A stretch of DNA of 64,000 nucleotides from Dioszegia crocea (Eukaryota; Basidiomycota; Tremellomycetes; Tremellales; Bulleribasidiaceae). The position numbers and the translations under genes are program-made. The DNA lies in assembly GCA_001600615.1 (NCBI GenBank), contig BCKK01000009.1, positions 719,213-783,212 of the forward strand, read 5' to 3'. This document shows, piece by piece, positions 44,304 to 55,596 of the stretch (positions are counted from its first letter, which is position 1; each line of letters begins with the position of its first letter). The notes under the pieces are model-generated. The model was not told where the DNA came from, made no database searches, and saw only the letters and a list, made by a program, of their open reading frames with translations.

Positions 44304-45197
44304 CTAGACCCTATAATACCTCTTATACACTCCATAAAGCGCCGCACCAGTCAAGGCAGTAGCGAGAATCCCGCCAAAGACCTGGCTACAGCTTGGCGAA
44401 AAGCTCGTCCGGTCTTTACCCGCTAGCGATTCGTAATTGTCATAGGTCTTTCGATCCACCTGGATAGTCGTCGGGTCGAATGGCTTTAAGGTACCCTTCG
44501 GCTTGTATGTTGTATTTGTATTACGTGCTGCCCCTTTCTCCGGATCCGGCCTCCCAGCTTCAGTAGCTGCCAAGTCCCGCACTCGTCCCCGCAAAAGCCT
44601 GACAGTATCCTCCAGATACGCCTTGCTCTCGGCCGTGACTGGATAGTATGAAACGTACGTCTCGGCGGTCGCTGTGTTTGTCTTTGATGGCGTCGATGTA
44701 CATGATGGCGCATTCCGAGATTGAGAGACGCTCGGGTCGGCTAGCTTGCCTCCCAGGCTCTTGTACAAGGTATGTCTTGCCGTATCTTCGCGTCTCGACC
44801 AGGTGATGGATTTGTTGTTAGAGCTCTTGGAGTGACTGGCCGGTGATAAAGTCGTGAAATAGGATCTGGCGTCTGCTTCTAGTCTCGAGATTCGAGTCGG
44901 GAGTTCGGAATTGTTGATTGTATCAGGTGAGGTTTCCGACGCCTCCGCATTGAGTCGCTTACAGTACGACTTCTGGGACCCGGGAAGGGCCCAGGAAGAG
45001 AACCATGACGAAAGCTTTGAGGTGGCTGTGCTTTGGGCGTTTGAAGTCTTGAGGTCTTGAGATTTACCTTTTTCATATCTCGTTTGAAGGAAGTTATACG
45101 TGTCGTTCTCTGGCCATACTGTATCCTGAGTCTCATTATCTCCCGAGAACTTTCCGTGCCCAGTACAAGTACCGACGCTTTCGTTAAACGCGACCAT
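44304..45197 (-). CDS. Uncharacterised single-exon protein with C-terminal membrane helix
   Basis: An uninterrupted 297-codon frame starts at ATG 45197 in good context (ACCACATGG). Most of the protein is polar and Ser/Thr rich, with helical segments (SRLEADARSYFTTLS, SKAYLEDTVRLLRGRVRDLA). It ends with a hydrophobic helix and a basic tip (ILATALTGAALYGVYKRYYR), the arrangement of a tail-anchored membrane protein. No known domain recognised. The upstream open frame in another phase begins at a TTG and is treated as leader. Confidence 0.6.
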   Translation of the reverse strand: MVAFNESVGTCTGHGKFSGDNETQDTVWPENDTYNFLQTRYEKGKSQDLKTSNAQSTATSKLSSWFSSWALPGSQKSYCKRLNAEASETSPDTINNSELPTRISRLEADARSYFTTLSPASHSKSSNNKSITWSRREDTARHTLYKSLGGKLADPSVSQSRNAPSCTSTPSKTNTATAETYVSYYPVTAESKAYLEDTVRLLRGRVRDLAATEAGRPDPEKGAARNTNTTYKPKGTLKPFDPTTIQVDRKTYDNYESLAGKDRTSFSPSCSQVFGGILATALTGAALYGVYKRYYRV

Positions 45198-46205
45198 GTG
45201 GTTTGGTATAGGGGCTGCAAGTTGAGGATTGGGGTAGGCGGTACTGCGATGGTCGGGGAAGGGAGGTGCTTTGGCGGCGAAATTGGGCTGTTCTGAAGAC
45301 TGAAGCTTCGGAAGTGGGGTGTATTGATTGTGTGTATGGGAGGAGGTTTTTTGAGGATGTTGATGTTGTGTGGAAGGCAGTGTCTAGAGTGATCAATAAG
45401 GCGCGATAAATCTGATGCACCGCTGGTGGCAAGAGTCGCCCTTCACGGAGTAAGGGGTAAAACGTGACCTCTCATGTGTCAGCATCCCGCAACATGACCC
45501 TGCAGATAACCCCTTCAGTCATCCTTTCAGTCGATCAGCTTGAAGGGATCCGCATAGCCACTACATCTGGCGCGTCCGGGGCCTAGTGTGCCTTAGACCT
45601 AGATTGCAGACTCGTCGGGAATTGTCAGTGCCGACAGTCCTTGACAAGAGCGCTTAGCGTTAACGAGTGAATATCCTGCGCAACTCCTAGACGTCGAATA
45701 CAGAAGCGATACTCGTAGTAATAACAAACATACGTCCAGCAGGGGATGTGGGCCCTGACAGAGGTAAGACATATCTCCTGCATGACCCTTGAGCCGGAGT
45801 GAATCCTTTGTTCGTTGGTGAGGTAGTGCTGCTCTGTGCGTTTGGCAGCTTGAAAATCGTCTGACTGGGTGCTCAGCAAGATCGTGTGAGTGAGAAATAC
45901 CTGGTAGAGGTAGTGCAGAAGATGGATATCACAGCTAAAATTTGGCTAAGATCAGTGAGGTGAGCTGACCTATCTGATCCCTCCACTTACGACCCTACAC
46001 AACGTCAACATTTCGCCTGCCAGCTACAATTGAGCTACAAAGCCATTCGATCAACTTCCAGCCATACATAATCTTGGTCTACTCAAATCCGCCCTCGAGC
46101 CCTGTCAATCCTGCTACAGAAATTCTCTGAGGGAGAGGATTTCATACAGCCCGCCTGTCACGCTCCCTTCCCTCGCCGACCCATGTCTCCGATACCGTTC
46201 CAACC
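45198..46205. promoter_or_regulatory. Divergent intergenic region, about 1 kb
   Basis: It separates two head-to-head single-exon genes. No exon, repeat or recognisable palindrome was found. The last 200 bp before 46206 are C/T rich, as a leader would be. Confidence 0.4.
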
Positions 46206-47267
46206 ATGACATCAATCACTGAATCCGCTGTACTACGCTATCACTATGCTCAACTAGCCAACGCACGCAATATCGCCTCGGCAGGTTTGATTATCACTGC
46301 GAATGAAGACGAGCGTCGCCGAGTCTCCACTTCTCACTCCTACTACCGCTCACAATCTCCATCACTTATTCCCCCTCCTTCGAATCACAACCCCGATCCA
46401 TTACTTCTAGCGGGTGTCGACTCAGACGCGATAGATCCAGTGCTGCTCGCGCTGGATATGGAACGAGAGGCGGATGAGCTAGGCGCGTTAGCCAGAGCAA
46501 TCATGGCTGAGGATGTGGGTGATGTGCAGATGATAGGGGAGGGAAGTGGGAGTGGGCAAGGAGGATCGGGGAGCAGTAGGGACCTCAGGGGTCTGGCTGG
46601 TGTGAAGAAGGCACCGAGGAAACGGAGTCGACTGAGCGAAGTTGAGGTGAACTCGGTCCTGGCAGGAGCAGGAGATGGACTAAGCACGACCCCGACAGCC
46701 AGGCCGAGGAAGAAGAAGATCCCATCGACAGACGTAGCTCTTGAGGTTGCATCGATATCCACACCTGGCAATATCAGCGCGCTCGACCCCTCCCTCACGA
46801 ACCCCTATCTTACATCTCAGAGCCCAATTCCACACTCGACAAATCTCACCAGTACGCCATCCCAGCCCCACCCCACTCCCTCCCTCGCATCCATCGCAAT
46901 CCCCACAGCCCACCTCCTCAAATCCCGTCTTTTACCCTCCTCGTCCAAACCCAAATCTGCTCTACCCTCACATATGGGCACAATACCCACACCGGCGCCT
47001 AATACCCCTCAGTCCGGGTCGGGAATGGAAGTGGACGAACTTTCCACACCGTTCCAACCGCTGTTATTTGGTAAATCTATGCCGCAACAGAATGGGGGAA
47101 CACCGGGATTGGGCGGTGTGCCTGCACGGCTGGGCATGCTGGGTGGGCGAATGGCAGGAATCGGAGCGGGCGGGGCAGGGATTGGGGTGGGGAAGAATCG
47201 GCAGAATGGGGTAGGGTGGACAGTGGGGACGCCTGTGGCTGCTCCGCGTGGTGTTGGCGGGGCATAG
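46206..47267 (+). CDS. Uncharacterised single-exon protein, 353 aa, probably nuclear
   Basis: A 353-codon frame without introns from ATG 46206 to TAG. Residues 1-110 are mixed and partly helical (SAVLRYHYAQLANARNIASA, DPVLLALDMEREADELGALA). Two basic clusters, KKAPRKRSR and RPRKKK, look like nuclear localisation signals. The second half is Ser/Pro/Gly-rich low complexity. No DNA-binding domain is visible. It may be a regulatory or scaffold protein, but that is only inferred from composition. Confidence 0.6.
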   Translation: MTSITESAVLRYHYAQLANARNIASAGLIITANEDERRRVSTSHSYYRSQSPSLIPPPSNHNPDPLLLAGVDSDAIDPVLLALDMEREADELGALARAIMAEDVGDVQMIGEGSGSGQGGSGSSRDLRGLAGVKKAPRKRSRLSEVEVNSVLAGAGDGLSTTPTARPRKKKIPSTDVALEVASISTPGNISALDPSLTNPYLTSQSPIPHSTNLTSTPSQPHPTPSLASIAIPTAHLLKSRLLPSSSKPKSALPSHMGTIPTPAPNTPQSGSGMEVDELSTPFQPLLFGKSMPQQNGGTPGLGGVPARLGMLGGRMAGIGAGGAGIGVGKNRQNGVGWTVGTPVAAPRGVGGA

Positions 47268-47795
47268 GTGTTCACGGAGTACATTACGGGTTGAAAGGGA
47301 CCGTGAGAGCTAGGACTGATAGCGGTTTGACGGGTATATGGACACTGTGTAGAAAAGGCGTAAGCTGTGTATAGTACTGTTTATAATATCTTCGAGTGGA
47401 ATAGACGATTAATGCAGGTCGAACATGACGCAAGCATCGCACTTCGGTATGCTCTCTTACCTATATGAATACATATCGAACCTAAATGTATACTTGGATA
47501 TTAGTACCATATGGTACATCCACGCCTCTTTGACACCGTATTGACGAAACTGATATAGCAAGAAACGAACCCCCCCAAAGATCCATGAAGCACAAGCCTA
47601 ACCAACACCTCGAAAATATCGCCACCTGCATTGTAAGCTTACCATCTCCGTAGCCTTTTATTTTCTTTCATAGTGCGGCAAGGCGACTCGTAGTACTGCA
47701 AACTCACGAATTGATGGATTGCGTATCAATAGCCCGTATCCAACCGCCAGCCAAAAAGTTTCCCCGCATATGGGCCTGGCCGGAAGGCCACGAGC
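47268..47795. other. Convergent 3' intergenic region
   Basis: About 530 bp, AT-richer than its surroundings, between two converging genes. No coding signal. Confidence 0.4.
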
Positions 47796-49290
47796 TTAAT
47801 CTGTGACTGCGTTCTCACCAATGGAATCAAGCGGGTCGTCGTCGTCGGAATTAAGCGAGTCGTCGTCGCCGTCCGTCCGCGTCGTCCCAGGCTCGATTTT
47901 GACTGAGTGCTCTAGTCTCGCCCGTTTCTGGCCCTCGCTACCGGATGGAGTAAATGTCGTGCTCCAGCCACGTCGACCCAATAAAGTCTCCCGCCCCTGA
48001 ACCCCCGGCACCGAGGAGAGAGCGGGAGCGAGGGCATACCCGGCGGGAGGCCGGCAGACAAATGTGATGTCAGATTGAACAGGGGTATAGGGGGGAACGG
48101 GGGGATTTTCGAGCGATAGTCTACTAGCGACTGCCTTTTCTATCGAGCTGACCGTTGTTCGGCCAGACCGTAGAGTTCCCGGAGATTGGGGAACGTGTTG
48201 TGCGGTCTTGGATAGTGTGGGCGCGGTTTGTGTCTGAGTGGCTGCGGGTTGAACTAATCGGTCCGGCTCGGCCGCTATCTCTGCTACGGCTGTCGAGGGA
48301 GTGACAGCAGGGTCTGACTGAGTGACGTCCTTGGTGGACATGATCGCGTCACTAGTGATGGTTTTTGCTGGTCCGGTCTCTGTTTCAGCTATCGGTACAA
48401 TGTCCCACCAAGGCTCGTTCTCCTCCATATATTGAGCGAGAGCTGAACAGGTGAGTACGCACCAGCTGTACATGGTCAACGCAACACACCTTGCGTGGCA
48501 GCCTTTAGATCTGTCTCTGCAGGGTCGGCATGGTAGAGCTAAAGGATCAGCTAGTTTGCTGCACAGCTCGCAGCCTACCCGACCACCCGCTGGAACATGA
48601 AAATCTAGATAGCGCTCGACCCTCGTGAGAACTATGCAGGTCAGCTTTGTGTGCCGCTTTGCTGGATATCTTGCTGTGCCCTGGAGGCCTCCATGAAAAC
48701 GGATAGCTAATTAGCTTACTGTATGGTCTACACCTCCACCAGAGGTTGCTGAGCAGAGTTATGAGATCGCGATAATGGTACGCCGCCTTCTCAAGCCTGA
48801 TCACCAGATCATCCGTCCGCCCTATGTAGAGGTGCATGTGATCGCGCCAGTCTTCGATCACTGATTCAATCTTATAATGCCGTGTCCATAGATATGGAGG
48901 AACAGTGCGGAAGAAGAGGCGGCGTCGATAATTCGGCTCCAAAAGTTCGCTGAGACGTATACAGCTTTCATGGTCAGCCGAACGTGAGCTGACGCCAAGT
49001 GACGTTTGGAATTCAGACACTTACTCGGTATGGCACAGGCGGTCAGCAGGCCAGCCCCGGCAGGGACCGTTGAGAACTTCCGCGATGAGCTCCTCCTCTG
49101 TTAACGTATGTAGCCACGACCAATAAGTATATGGGAGGTACAGAATTCTTTCGGGGACGTCGTACCACCTGAGGGTCTTTCGCTCAATCGAAATATGCTC
49201 CATTAGGACGATAAGATGGTTTTTGTAACAGGAGACTTGACCATTTACCAAGTCCAGAGTCATGTGCAAGCACCGGCCGGCCTCCGGCAT
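47796..49290 (-). CDS. Uncharacterised five-exon protein, 433 aa
   Basis: Exons 49025-49290, 48720-48964, 48579-48673, 48490-48538 and 47796-48442 total 1302 bp. The spliced frame reads well across all junctions: DVPERILYLPYTYWSWLHTL, LFFRTVPPYLWTRHYKIESV, YLDFHVPAGGRLYHADPAET, DLKAATQALAQYMEENEPWW. The first 240 residues are aromatic and rich in Arg/Leu/Tyr, and the rest is Ser/Thr/Pro-rich with an acidic end (GDDDSLNSDDDDPLDS). No domain recognised. The start at 49290 is the furthest ATG in the first exon; more exons upstream are possible. Confidence 0.55.
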
Positions 49291-49418
49291 TAGCCGGATG
49301 CAGCATCATAGGAATATCCGATACCATGAGAGGCAATGCAACCAAGCAGAGTAAATGCATAGACGTCTATAAGGAATATCAAAACGAGGTGGTATAACTA
49401 CCAATGCAGGGTAATCCT

Positions 49419-50964
49419 CTACCACAAAGAATCCATAAGTTTCAAGCTGAGTTCGACGCCCACGAACGTTGCCGCCTAAAGTATCAGCTTGAGCCCCAAG
49501 ACCATATTATCCGCCTCTGCGAAGAACAGCGGTGGAAAGCGACTCACATTAGCAGGGAACGCTCTAGCCATAGCGGGTCCGAATCCCTTCCAGAGCGCAG
49601 TGACACCGTCCGCTGCGATGAGTTTTCGGGCGCAGTCCATGAAGCCCGAGTATGTTCCTTGGGGGGCGGATTGGAGTCGGGATTTGATAGTCTGTCAGAT
49701 TAGCGATTGTCCGGACAAGCTGTAAAGTAACGATAACAGGAGAGGTGTGATTGGAATGTGACGAGATCCGTCTAGGTCATTTGGGAGCAGAATACCCAGG
49801 TCGCAAGAACCCAAAACTTACATCAGGAGGAATCGCAATCGCCCACATGGCCACACCGGCCGATCCTCCAGCAAGCATGATGGCTGGTAAGCTCAATGGT
49901 GGTGCCGCAGCCTTTTCACCGTTCGGCAGTAGGGCAGGGGCGGGGGAGAGGGTACGTTTGAGGGTTTCGTAGGTCGCAAAGTAGCTAGATGGATCAGCAG
50001 TGTCCTTCACATTACACGTTTGGGAGCCAGACAATCAAATTGAGCAGGGTAGACTTGAAATCCAGGATGCCTTGAAGTCTCCAGAATCCCCGCGCCTGTC
50101 CAAATTGCTTCTCCAGGCCAATATGCAGGGAGACTAGCCACCAAGGCTAATTTAGCAGCGCCAAACTTACACAGCAGATCCAGGACCGTCTCTCGCAAGA
50201 GTAGCGAATGTACCTCGGAAGATGGACCTCATACCGCCCTCAGCGTACAGTTTCCTGACGACGTCGATGGGTCCAGAGTAGGCTGCAGATCCGCTTTGGC
50301 CAGATACCTGAGCGTATCAGCCAAAGTACAATCATAGCTCCAACATCCCTCACTCCCTATCCTATTCTCACCGCCTTGCGCTCTTTCGCCTTATCCCTTT
50401 CCCTTCACCACTCACTCTCCCTGAATCGCCAAGACAGCCCAGACTTACCTGTAACAACACCTTGACACGCTCCGCAGGCCCCGCCACCAGCGTAGCAGGC
50501 ACAGCACTCAGCCCACCAGCAATAGCTAGTTCCCCAATCGACAAAGCCTGGTTCTTCCTATTGGGAGTAGCGGCGTATACTATCCGCTTGCCGACATCGT
50601 AACCCCAGAAAGAGATGGCAAAGATGGGTGTGACTCCGACGAGGGGAGGGGTGATACCTCGGTACATCCTGTAGTATCAGCACTAGCTCTAACACCTATC
50701 TATGGCGACTAGGGAGCTATAGACACAGACTCACCCCTTGATCCCATCAGCTGCAATAGTCTTCCTAACGACATCTACCGCCCCGCTATACACCCCAGGA
50801 GCGGCAGTTTGCATACGCGTCTTTGTCAGATCAAATGGATGCCCAACGAGGACACAAGCAATACCACCCGCGCCGCCCGAAAGGAATGATTTGGTCTGGT
50901 TAACAGTCTGTTTGGCGGACTGTTTGACCGAAGAGAGCTCGAGGTCGGATGACGCGTCGGACAT
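49419..50964 (-). CDS. CRC1: Mitochondrial carnitine/acylcarnitine carrier
   Basis: Six exons (50735-50964, 50449-50668, 50171-50307, 49822-49984, 49548-49691, 49419-49475) total 951 bp, 316 residues, the standard carrier length. Three repeats carry the carrier signature: GHPFDLTKTRMQ, AGPAERVKVLLQ and AIPPDTIKSRLQ, each followed by a glycine-rich YSG-x-D/V-x-RK segment. The FLSGGAGGIACVLVGHPFDL start, YRGITPPLVGVTPIFAISFW and the RVKVLLQ second repeat fit SLC25A20/Crc1. It exchanges acylcarnitines and carnitine across the inner membrane so that acyl units made outside can be oxidised in mitochondria. An ornithine or SAM carrier is less likely. Confidence 0.92.
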
Positions 50965-51601
50965 GGTGATTGGATAGGAGTGGAGGTAGGAGACGAGGTA
51001 GAGCTGGACTGCGGGGTTGAGCTACACGACGGGGATGGGGGAAGAGGGGGAGGTCTAAGTATCTATAGGACGGTATATAAGGCTTAAGGTGAATGAGCGT
51101 TGGGCGAAAGTTTCGTCATGTCAGTGACGCCGCACGCGAGGTATGCTGGCATCCGGTTGCAAGAATAGCCGGTGTAGCCGGTCTTCTATTCGGTCCCCCT
51201 TTAGAGCCAACCGGTGAAGTCCGCCGTAATGCCGTAACATCCCCGCCCGCCGAAAGCCGAGGCCGAGGCCGAGGTCCGAAGCCGCTCCCGCTAACGACAA
51301 CACTCGGCACTGGACCACTGGTAGTTATGCAACATCGACGCATATGAAGCAGACCGGCATGGCAGGTATGCTGCCGCCGAGAAGATAACACAAGCCTCTC
51401 GCCGACGACAAACGCCAGTCTCCCGTCCCGGAAGGCTGACATGGCGTTGCCGAGCGGATACGACGCTGATGCGTTGTCTGTCCATCCCCAGGTCTATATA
51501 ACATCCTTCGCCAGGACTCCCACTACTATCTCCATCCATCTCATACATACCACAAAGATCTTCACTCCACACTATATACCACCACTTGTCCCATCCCACC
51601 G
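50965..51601. promoter_or_regulatory. Divergent intergenic region
   Basis: About 640 bp between CRC1 and the next plus-strand gene. It contains a short direct repeat of GCCGAG units near 51260. The plus-strand frame at 51093-51347 has no protein-like features. Confidence 0.4.
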
Positions 51602-52409
51602 ATGAACTACTCATTCAAACACAACTTCAACTTCCCCTATCCCCACCTTCCCATCCCGCCCACTTCCGCTGCCGCCGTCGCCGCTCCTGCAGCCGGTGCT
51701 CTTCCCTCGGCACTTCCAGGTCATATCCAGACCTTCCACTCGATGCCTTATGATCGGTATGGCCATGGGCCTGGGTACAGCGGGCGAGCGTTCAGGCCTA
51801 GGTTTGGGTTGTTTCGTCGTGCGCTCTGGGTAAGTCTGCTTTCACAATATCTTCCTAATACTCTGTGTGTTCATTATACATCGATCCCTTTCTCTCTTGC
51901 CCTGGTCTCAAGCTGATGTCCAGTTCTCCCTAGGTGTCGGCGCCGCCTCATGGTACATCAACAAGAAACAAGCCGCCCATCAACGCATGATCGAGTCGGG
52001 GGATGTCGATTCCAAGGAGAATACGCATAGATGGGGATGGAAAGAGTGGAACAACTACCATCACCCCTCTTCTCCCTCTAAGCCCTCCGGTCAAGGCGCA
52101 GCACCATATAGCCACACCAACCCCATTCCCCCTATCGCCAACCCTCCCGTCACCGCCGTCCAGAGTCAGACCGCGACTCAGGGCCAAGACGACATCTCCG
52201 CCCTTCGCTCGACGGTCGACAGGCTCATCAGTGAGAAAGCGAGCCAGATGGGGGAGATGCAGTCCAAAGCTAAGGTGGATGCGAGGGAGTATGCGAGGGA
52301 GAGGTTAGATAAGCTCAGTGCGATGCTCGAAGGGTTGAAAGAGGCGAGTTGTTTCCGATTCCTCTTTAGGGACATGGAGTGAAATGAAGCTGATCAGTCT
52401 AGAGCCTGA
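51602..52409 (+). CDS. Uncharacterised membrane-associated protein
   Basis: Exon 1 (51602-51829) is Pro/Ala/His-rich and ends RPRFGLFRRALW at a GTAAGT donor. Exon 2 (from 51924) starts FSLGVGAASWYINKKQAAHQ, a short hydrophobic segment, and later has a charged helix (KAKVDAREYARERLDKLSAM). Two endings are possible. Reading straight on gives EASCFRFLFRDME and a stop at 52382. A GC-AG intron from GCGAGT (52343) to GATCAG (52397), with a clear CTGAT branch site, gives LKESRA and a stop at 52407-52409. I list the longer span. Function unknown. Confidence 0.55.
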
Positions 52410-52704
52410 GTAAAGAAGTTGAAGGGGCAAAGAAGTTGGTCTGAGACGGCAGTAGAGCGAGCGTATGGATGTTCGTAAATGTCAGATATGGTTTTCCTCC
52501 CCTCTTCTAAGTCTTGTGGCAATTAGATGATGAATGATTTGCGTCCCCACATCACAAGTCTCGTCCTTGTCTTTACTGTAATCTTCAGCGCGTGGGAGAG
52601 GTTAATCAGACCAAGCGATACATGCCAATCAACCAAGCAGAAACTGAAACATCCAATACTCTACAAACCAATCACTCTTTTCTCTCCACCTTGGGCCTGA
52701 CGCC

Positions 52705-54437
52705 TTACTGCTCATTGACGAAAACACCCGCCATTCCCATTCCACTTCCAATACACATGGAAGTAACAAAAATCTTTTTCTTCTCACGCTTAGCCTCACT
52801 GAGCGCCGTGCAGACTTGTCGTACACCGGTACAGCCCAAAGGGTGACCCATGGCAATAGCGCCTCCGACGGGATTAACAATGTCCGGGTTGAGGTGGAGG
52901 TGTTGGATTGACATGACGGCTTGGGAAGCGAAGGCTTCGTTGATTTCGTAGAAGTCTACGTCATCTTTGGAGAGACCGGCTTTGGAGAGGGCTTTGGGGA
53001 TGGCGAAGGCTGGGCCGACACTGTGGGATTAGCATGGGTCGGGAAAGGGTAGGGGCAGAGATGGGGGTTGGGGTTGGGGCGGGGATTGGGAGGTGATTAG
53101 AGAGGTAGATCGGGATGGGATATAGGCCAAGCGAGGGATGATAGAGAGAGAGAGAGACATTGAAGGAGAGGATGCTATTAGGGAAGAGGGTAAAGCAGTC
53201 AACTCACCCCATAACCTTAGGAGGCACACCAACCACAGCGCTAATGACAAACTTGCCCAAAATCGGCAAGCCCAACTTCTGCGCGACGCTCCTCCGGGCG
53301 AGGATCACACCGGCCGCACCGTCCGATACCTGCGAGGCATTCCCAGCATGCGTGAAGCCATCTTTAGAGAAGGCGGGTTTGAGCTTGGAGAGGGATTCTT
53401 TAGTGACGCCAGCACGGATTCCATCGTCTGCGTCGACAATGATTTCCTTCTCCTCTTCAGTCTTGGGGTCTGTCCATCGGACCTGGGGATCAGCTTTGTC
53501 CACGGCAAGATGATGTAATTGAAGAGAATGGAAATTGAAAAGAAGACATACCTTGACAGGAACAATCTCTTCCTTAAACTTGCCCTGAGCTTGAGCCTCA
53601 GCAGCCTTAGCAAAGCTATTAGCGGCAAAAGTATCCTGAACATCCCGACTAATCTTATACTGATTCGCCACATTCTCACTTGTGAGACCCATGGGGATAA
53701 GACAGTCGGAAGATTCGGGGTTGGCAAGTACGTCGTCTGAGATACGAGGGGGCATGACACCTGCACCATAGTGCGCAGTCATGTGCTCGACACCGGCTGC
53801 GAGACCGATATCGATTTCGCCTGCTTTGATCTGGTTGGCTATTTGCGCAATGGCTGTGAGGCCGGATGAACACTGTCGGTTGACTGTGTTGATTGCCACC
53901 CTTTGATTGTCAGCTAAACATCCGGGTGAGAAGAGAGAAAGACTTACGTGTAGGGGATACCGGAGTGGAGTTGGGCCATACGGGCGATAGTTGCACCGCC
54001 ACCTGGAGGGAGAACGTTTCCGACCACAACGTCCCTGACTTGTCAGCTTAGGCCGGGAGCGGAGAATGGCCGTGAACTTACTCAAGCTTGGACGGGTCGA
54101 CTTTACCGCGCTTCAACACCTCCTTGAAGACGGCAGAGAGCAGGTCTTCGGGTAGAGCATCCTTGAATCCACCTTTTTTAGCCTGATTGGTCAGCGTGAT
54201 TCCGGTTGGTTGACGCGTCAATAAAGGCAGGAGGACAAAGGTAGGGTGGACAGGTCAGACTGATTACCCCAGCTGATACTGTTCTGATAACGGTTAGTGA
54301 TGGTAGACTCCACTTACCTTGGTCACGGCAGTCCTGGCCGCAGAGACGATAACGACATCGTCAGCCGATTTAATCAAGACGCGTGCGCGTCCCAAGGATG
54401 GGATAGCGTTAGTGATGGATTGGATAGTGGATGTCAT
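52705..54437 (-). CDS. 3-ketoacyl-CoA thiolase (acetyl-CoA C-acyltransferase)
   Basis: About six exons from ATG 54437 to TAA 52705. Thiolase signatures in order: DDVVIVSAARTAVTKAKKGG, FKDALPEDLLSAVFKEVLKR, DVVVGNVLPPGGGATIARMA, the catalytic Cys in INTVNRQCSSGLTAIAQIAN, the His in YEINEAFASQAV, NPVGGAIAMGHPLGCTGVRQ and the second Cys in VTSMCIGSGMGMAGVF. NRQCSSGL is typical of the peroxisomal ACAA1/Pot1 type, which cleaves 3-ketoacyl-CoA in beta-oxidation. No C-terminal SKL-like signal is present (it ends VNEQ), and the N-terminus shows no obvious PTS2. A cytosolic acetoacetyl-CoA thiolase is the less likely alternative. Confidence 0.93.
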
Positions 54438-55301
54438 TGTGTGGATAGGTGTCTGGTGTAAGGATGGGTGTAGTAGAGGGGAAGTATAGAGGAGAGATGA
54501 ATGATGAGAAGAAGAGATAAGAAGGCTGGAGTTTGTATAGAAGGGGCCGGTTAGAGGTTGGAGCGCTTTAACCGGGGGGCATTCCTTACCCCGCGTGGAG
54601 TAATCAGGCATTTGTCATAGCTATGACTCAGCTTGGTACAGCATCACACTTGGTCCAATCAGTCCTGGGTATGTGCACAACTCTCAAACCTGAACGTCAA
54701 GTCCACAGCCTGCTGTACCAACTGTAACCCGCGCTTTGAATAGACTGACACCCATACAAACGTCAAACGTCAAGAGGGCCGGGCAGCTGGCTCCCCCGAA
54801 GTTCAAATTTCGCCACTGACGACCTAAGTACTATCATCCTCAATTCTGCACAGCGCTCATATACTCTGGCATCCTTCCCAATACTGCAGTACGGCTTAAT
54901 TTGTGCTTCATCATAAAGAGAAAGACAGCCAGATTGATACATATCAGCATATTTCGATCAAGAAGATACGTATAGGTAGCTCCTTGAATAGCAATCCGGT
55001 CAAAAATCAAAACTGCTTCGCCACCGAGTTCAGCTTCGACGTCGCTGGCAGGGTCCAAGTCCTGTCGATCATGTCTTCAGCCGATCCCGGGTAATGCTCG
55101 AAAAGCTCGGAATCGTAGAGTAAGCTTCCTGTCTCGACGATCCCCGCGGTGTACATGCTATCCCAGAATGCAGTATAGGTCAGGGGCAGCCGAGGATCAG
55201 GACGTAGACCTTTCAGAAGCTTTGCGAGCCTGTGTAAATCAGCAGCAGCCTAAGAGTTCTCCATCCCATCGCGTTTTAATCACAGTCAAGGATACGTGGG
55301 T
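54438..55301. other. Intergenic region with an unresolved minus-strand open stretch
   Basis: From 54840 to 55260 the minus strand has open frames, including FWDSMYTAGIVETGSLLYD. They might be extra exons of the small gene upstream, but I found no donor in the right phase. I leave it unassigned. Confidence 0.3.
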
Positions 55302-55596
55302 CTAATCACTGTCACCAGATCCAACTAACTTCGATAGCATCTCGAGCCTCTGTGGCTCACTGAGTCCTGTTGACTTGGTAGATTTGCTCAACGCACGCGC
55401 AAACTCGATTGTTGTCTCATGAGTGACTTGACTGGATCTTTTCGGCCCGAATCTGAGTACGCGCCGACTGCCAACACGATCAGTATTCACAGTATACTCA
55501 CACGATTGACGCGATAAACCTCGAGACTCGATTGGCTACGGCCACTCACCGGTCGTCCTCGGAACCCTCAAACGTGATCTTGACATGGCGAGTCAT
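55302..55596 (-). CDS. Small uncharacterised protein, 70 aa
   Basis: Two exons (55550-55596, 55302-55467) join in phase to 213 bp. The product reads MTRHVKITFEGSEDDRRRVL, then a helical region (ETTIEFARALSKSTKSTGLS) and ends KLVGSGDSD. The start recalls the first strand of a PB1-type ubiquitin-like fold, but the protein is too short to assign. Additional downstream exons cannot be excluded. Confidence 0.45.

Noticed and set aside
45184..45432. A 5' exon for the 44304-45197 gene.
   Set aside because: The frame opens at TTG, has no ATG, is in another phase, and no donor-acceptor pair joins it sensibly.
48442..48538. Reading through an intron gives CRPCRDRSKGC, which looks like a zinc-cluster motif.
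   Set aside because: The spliced frame (exon 48490-48538 joined to 48442) reads LYHADPAETDLKAATQALAQ, has better donors and keeps the full model divisible by three, so the Cys motif is an artefact of the wrong frame.
51093..51347. An 84-codon plus-strand frame upstream of the 51602 gene.
   Set aside because: It contains a GCCGAG direct repeat, no recognisable protein character, and sits in a divergent promoter.
55100..55260. Minus-strand stretch containing FWDSMYTAGIVETGSLLYD as an extra exon of the 70-aa gene.
   Set aside because: No donor in the upstream exon has the phase needed, so the join is unsupported, although the sequence looks partly coding.
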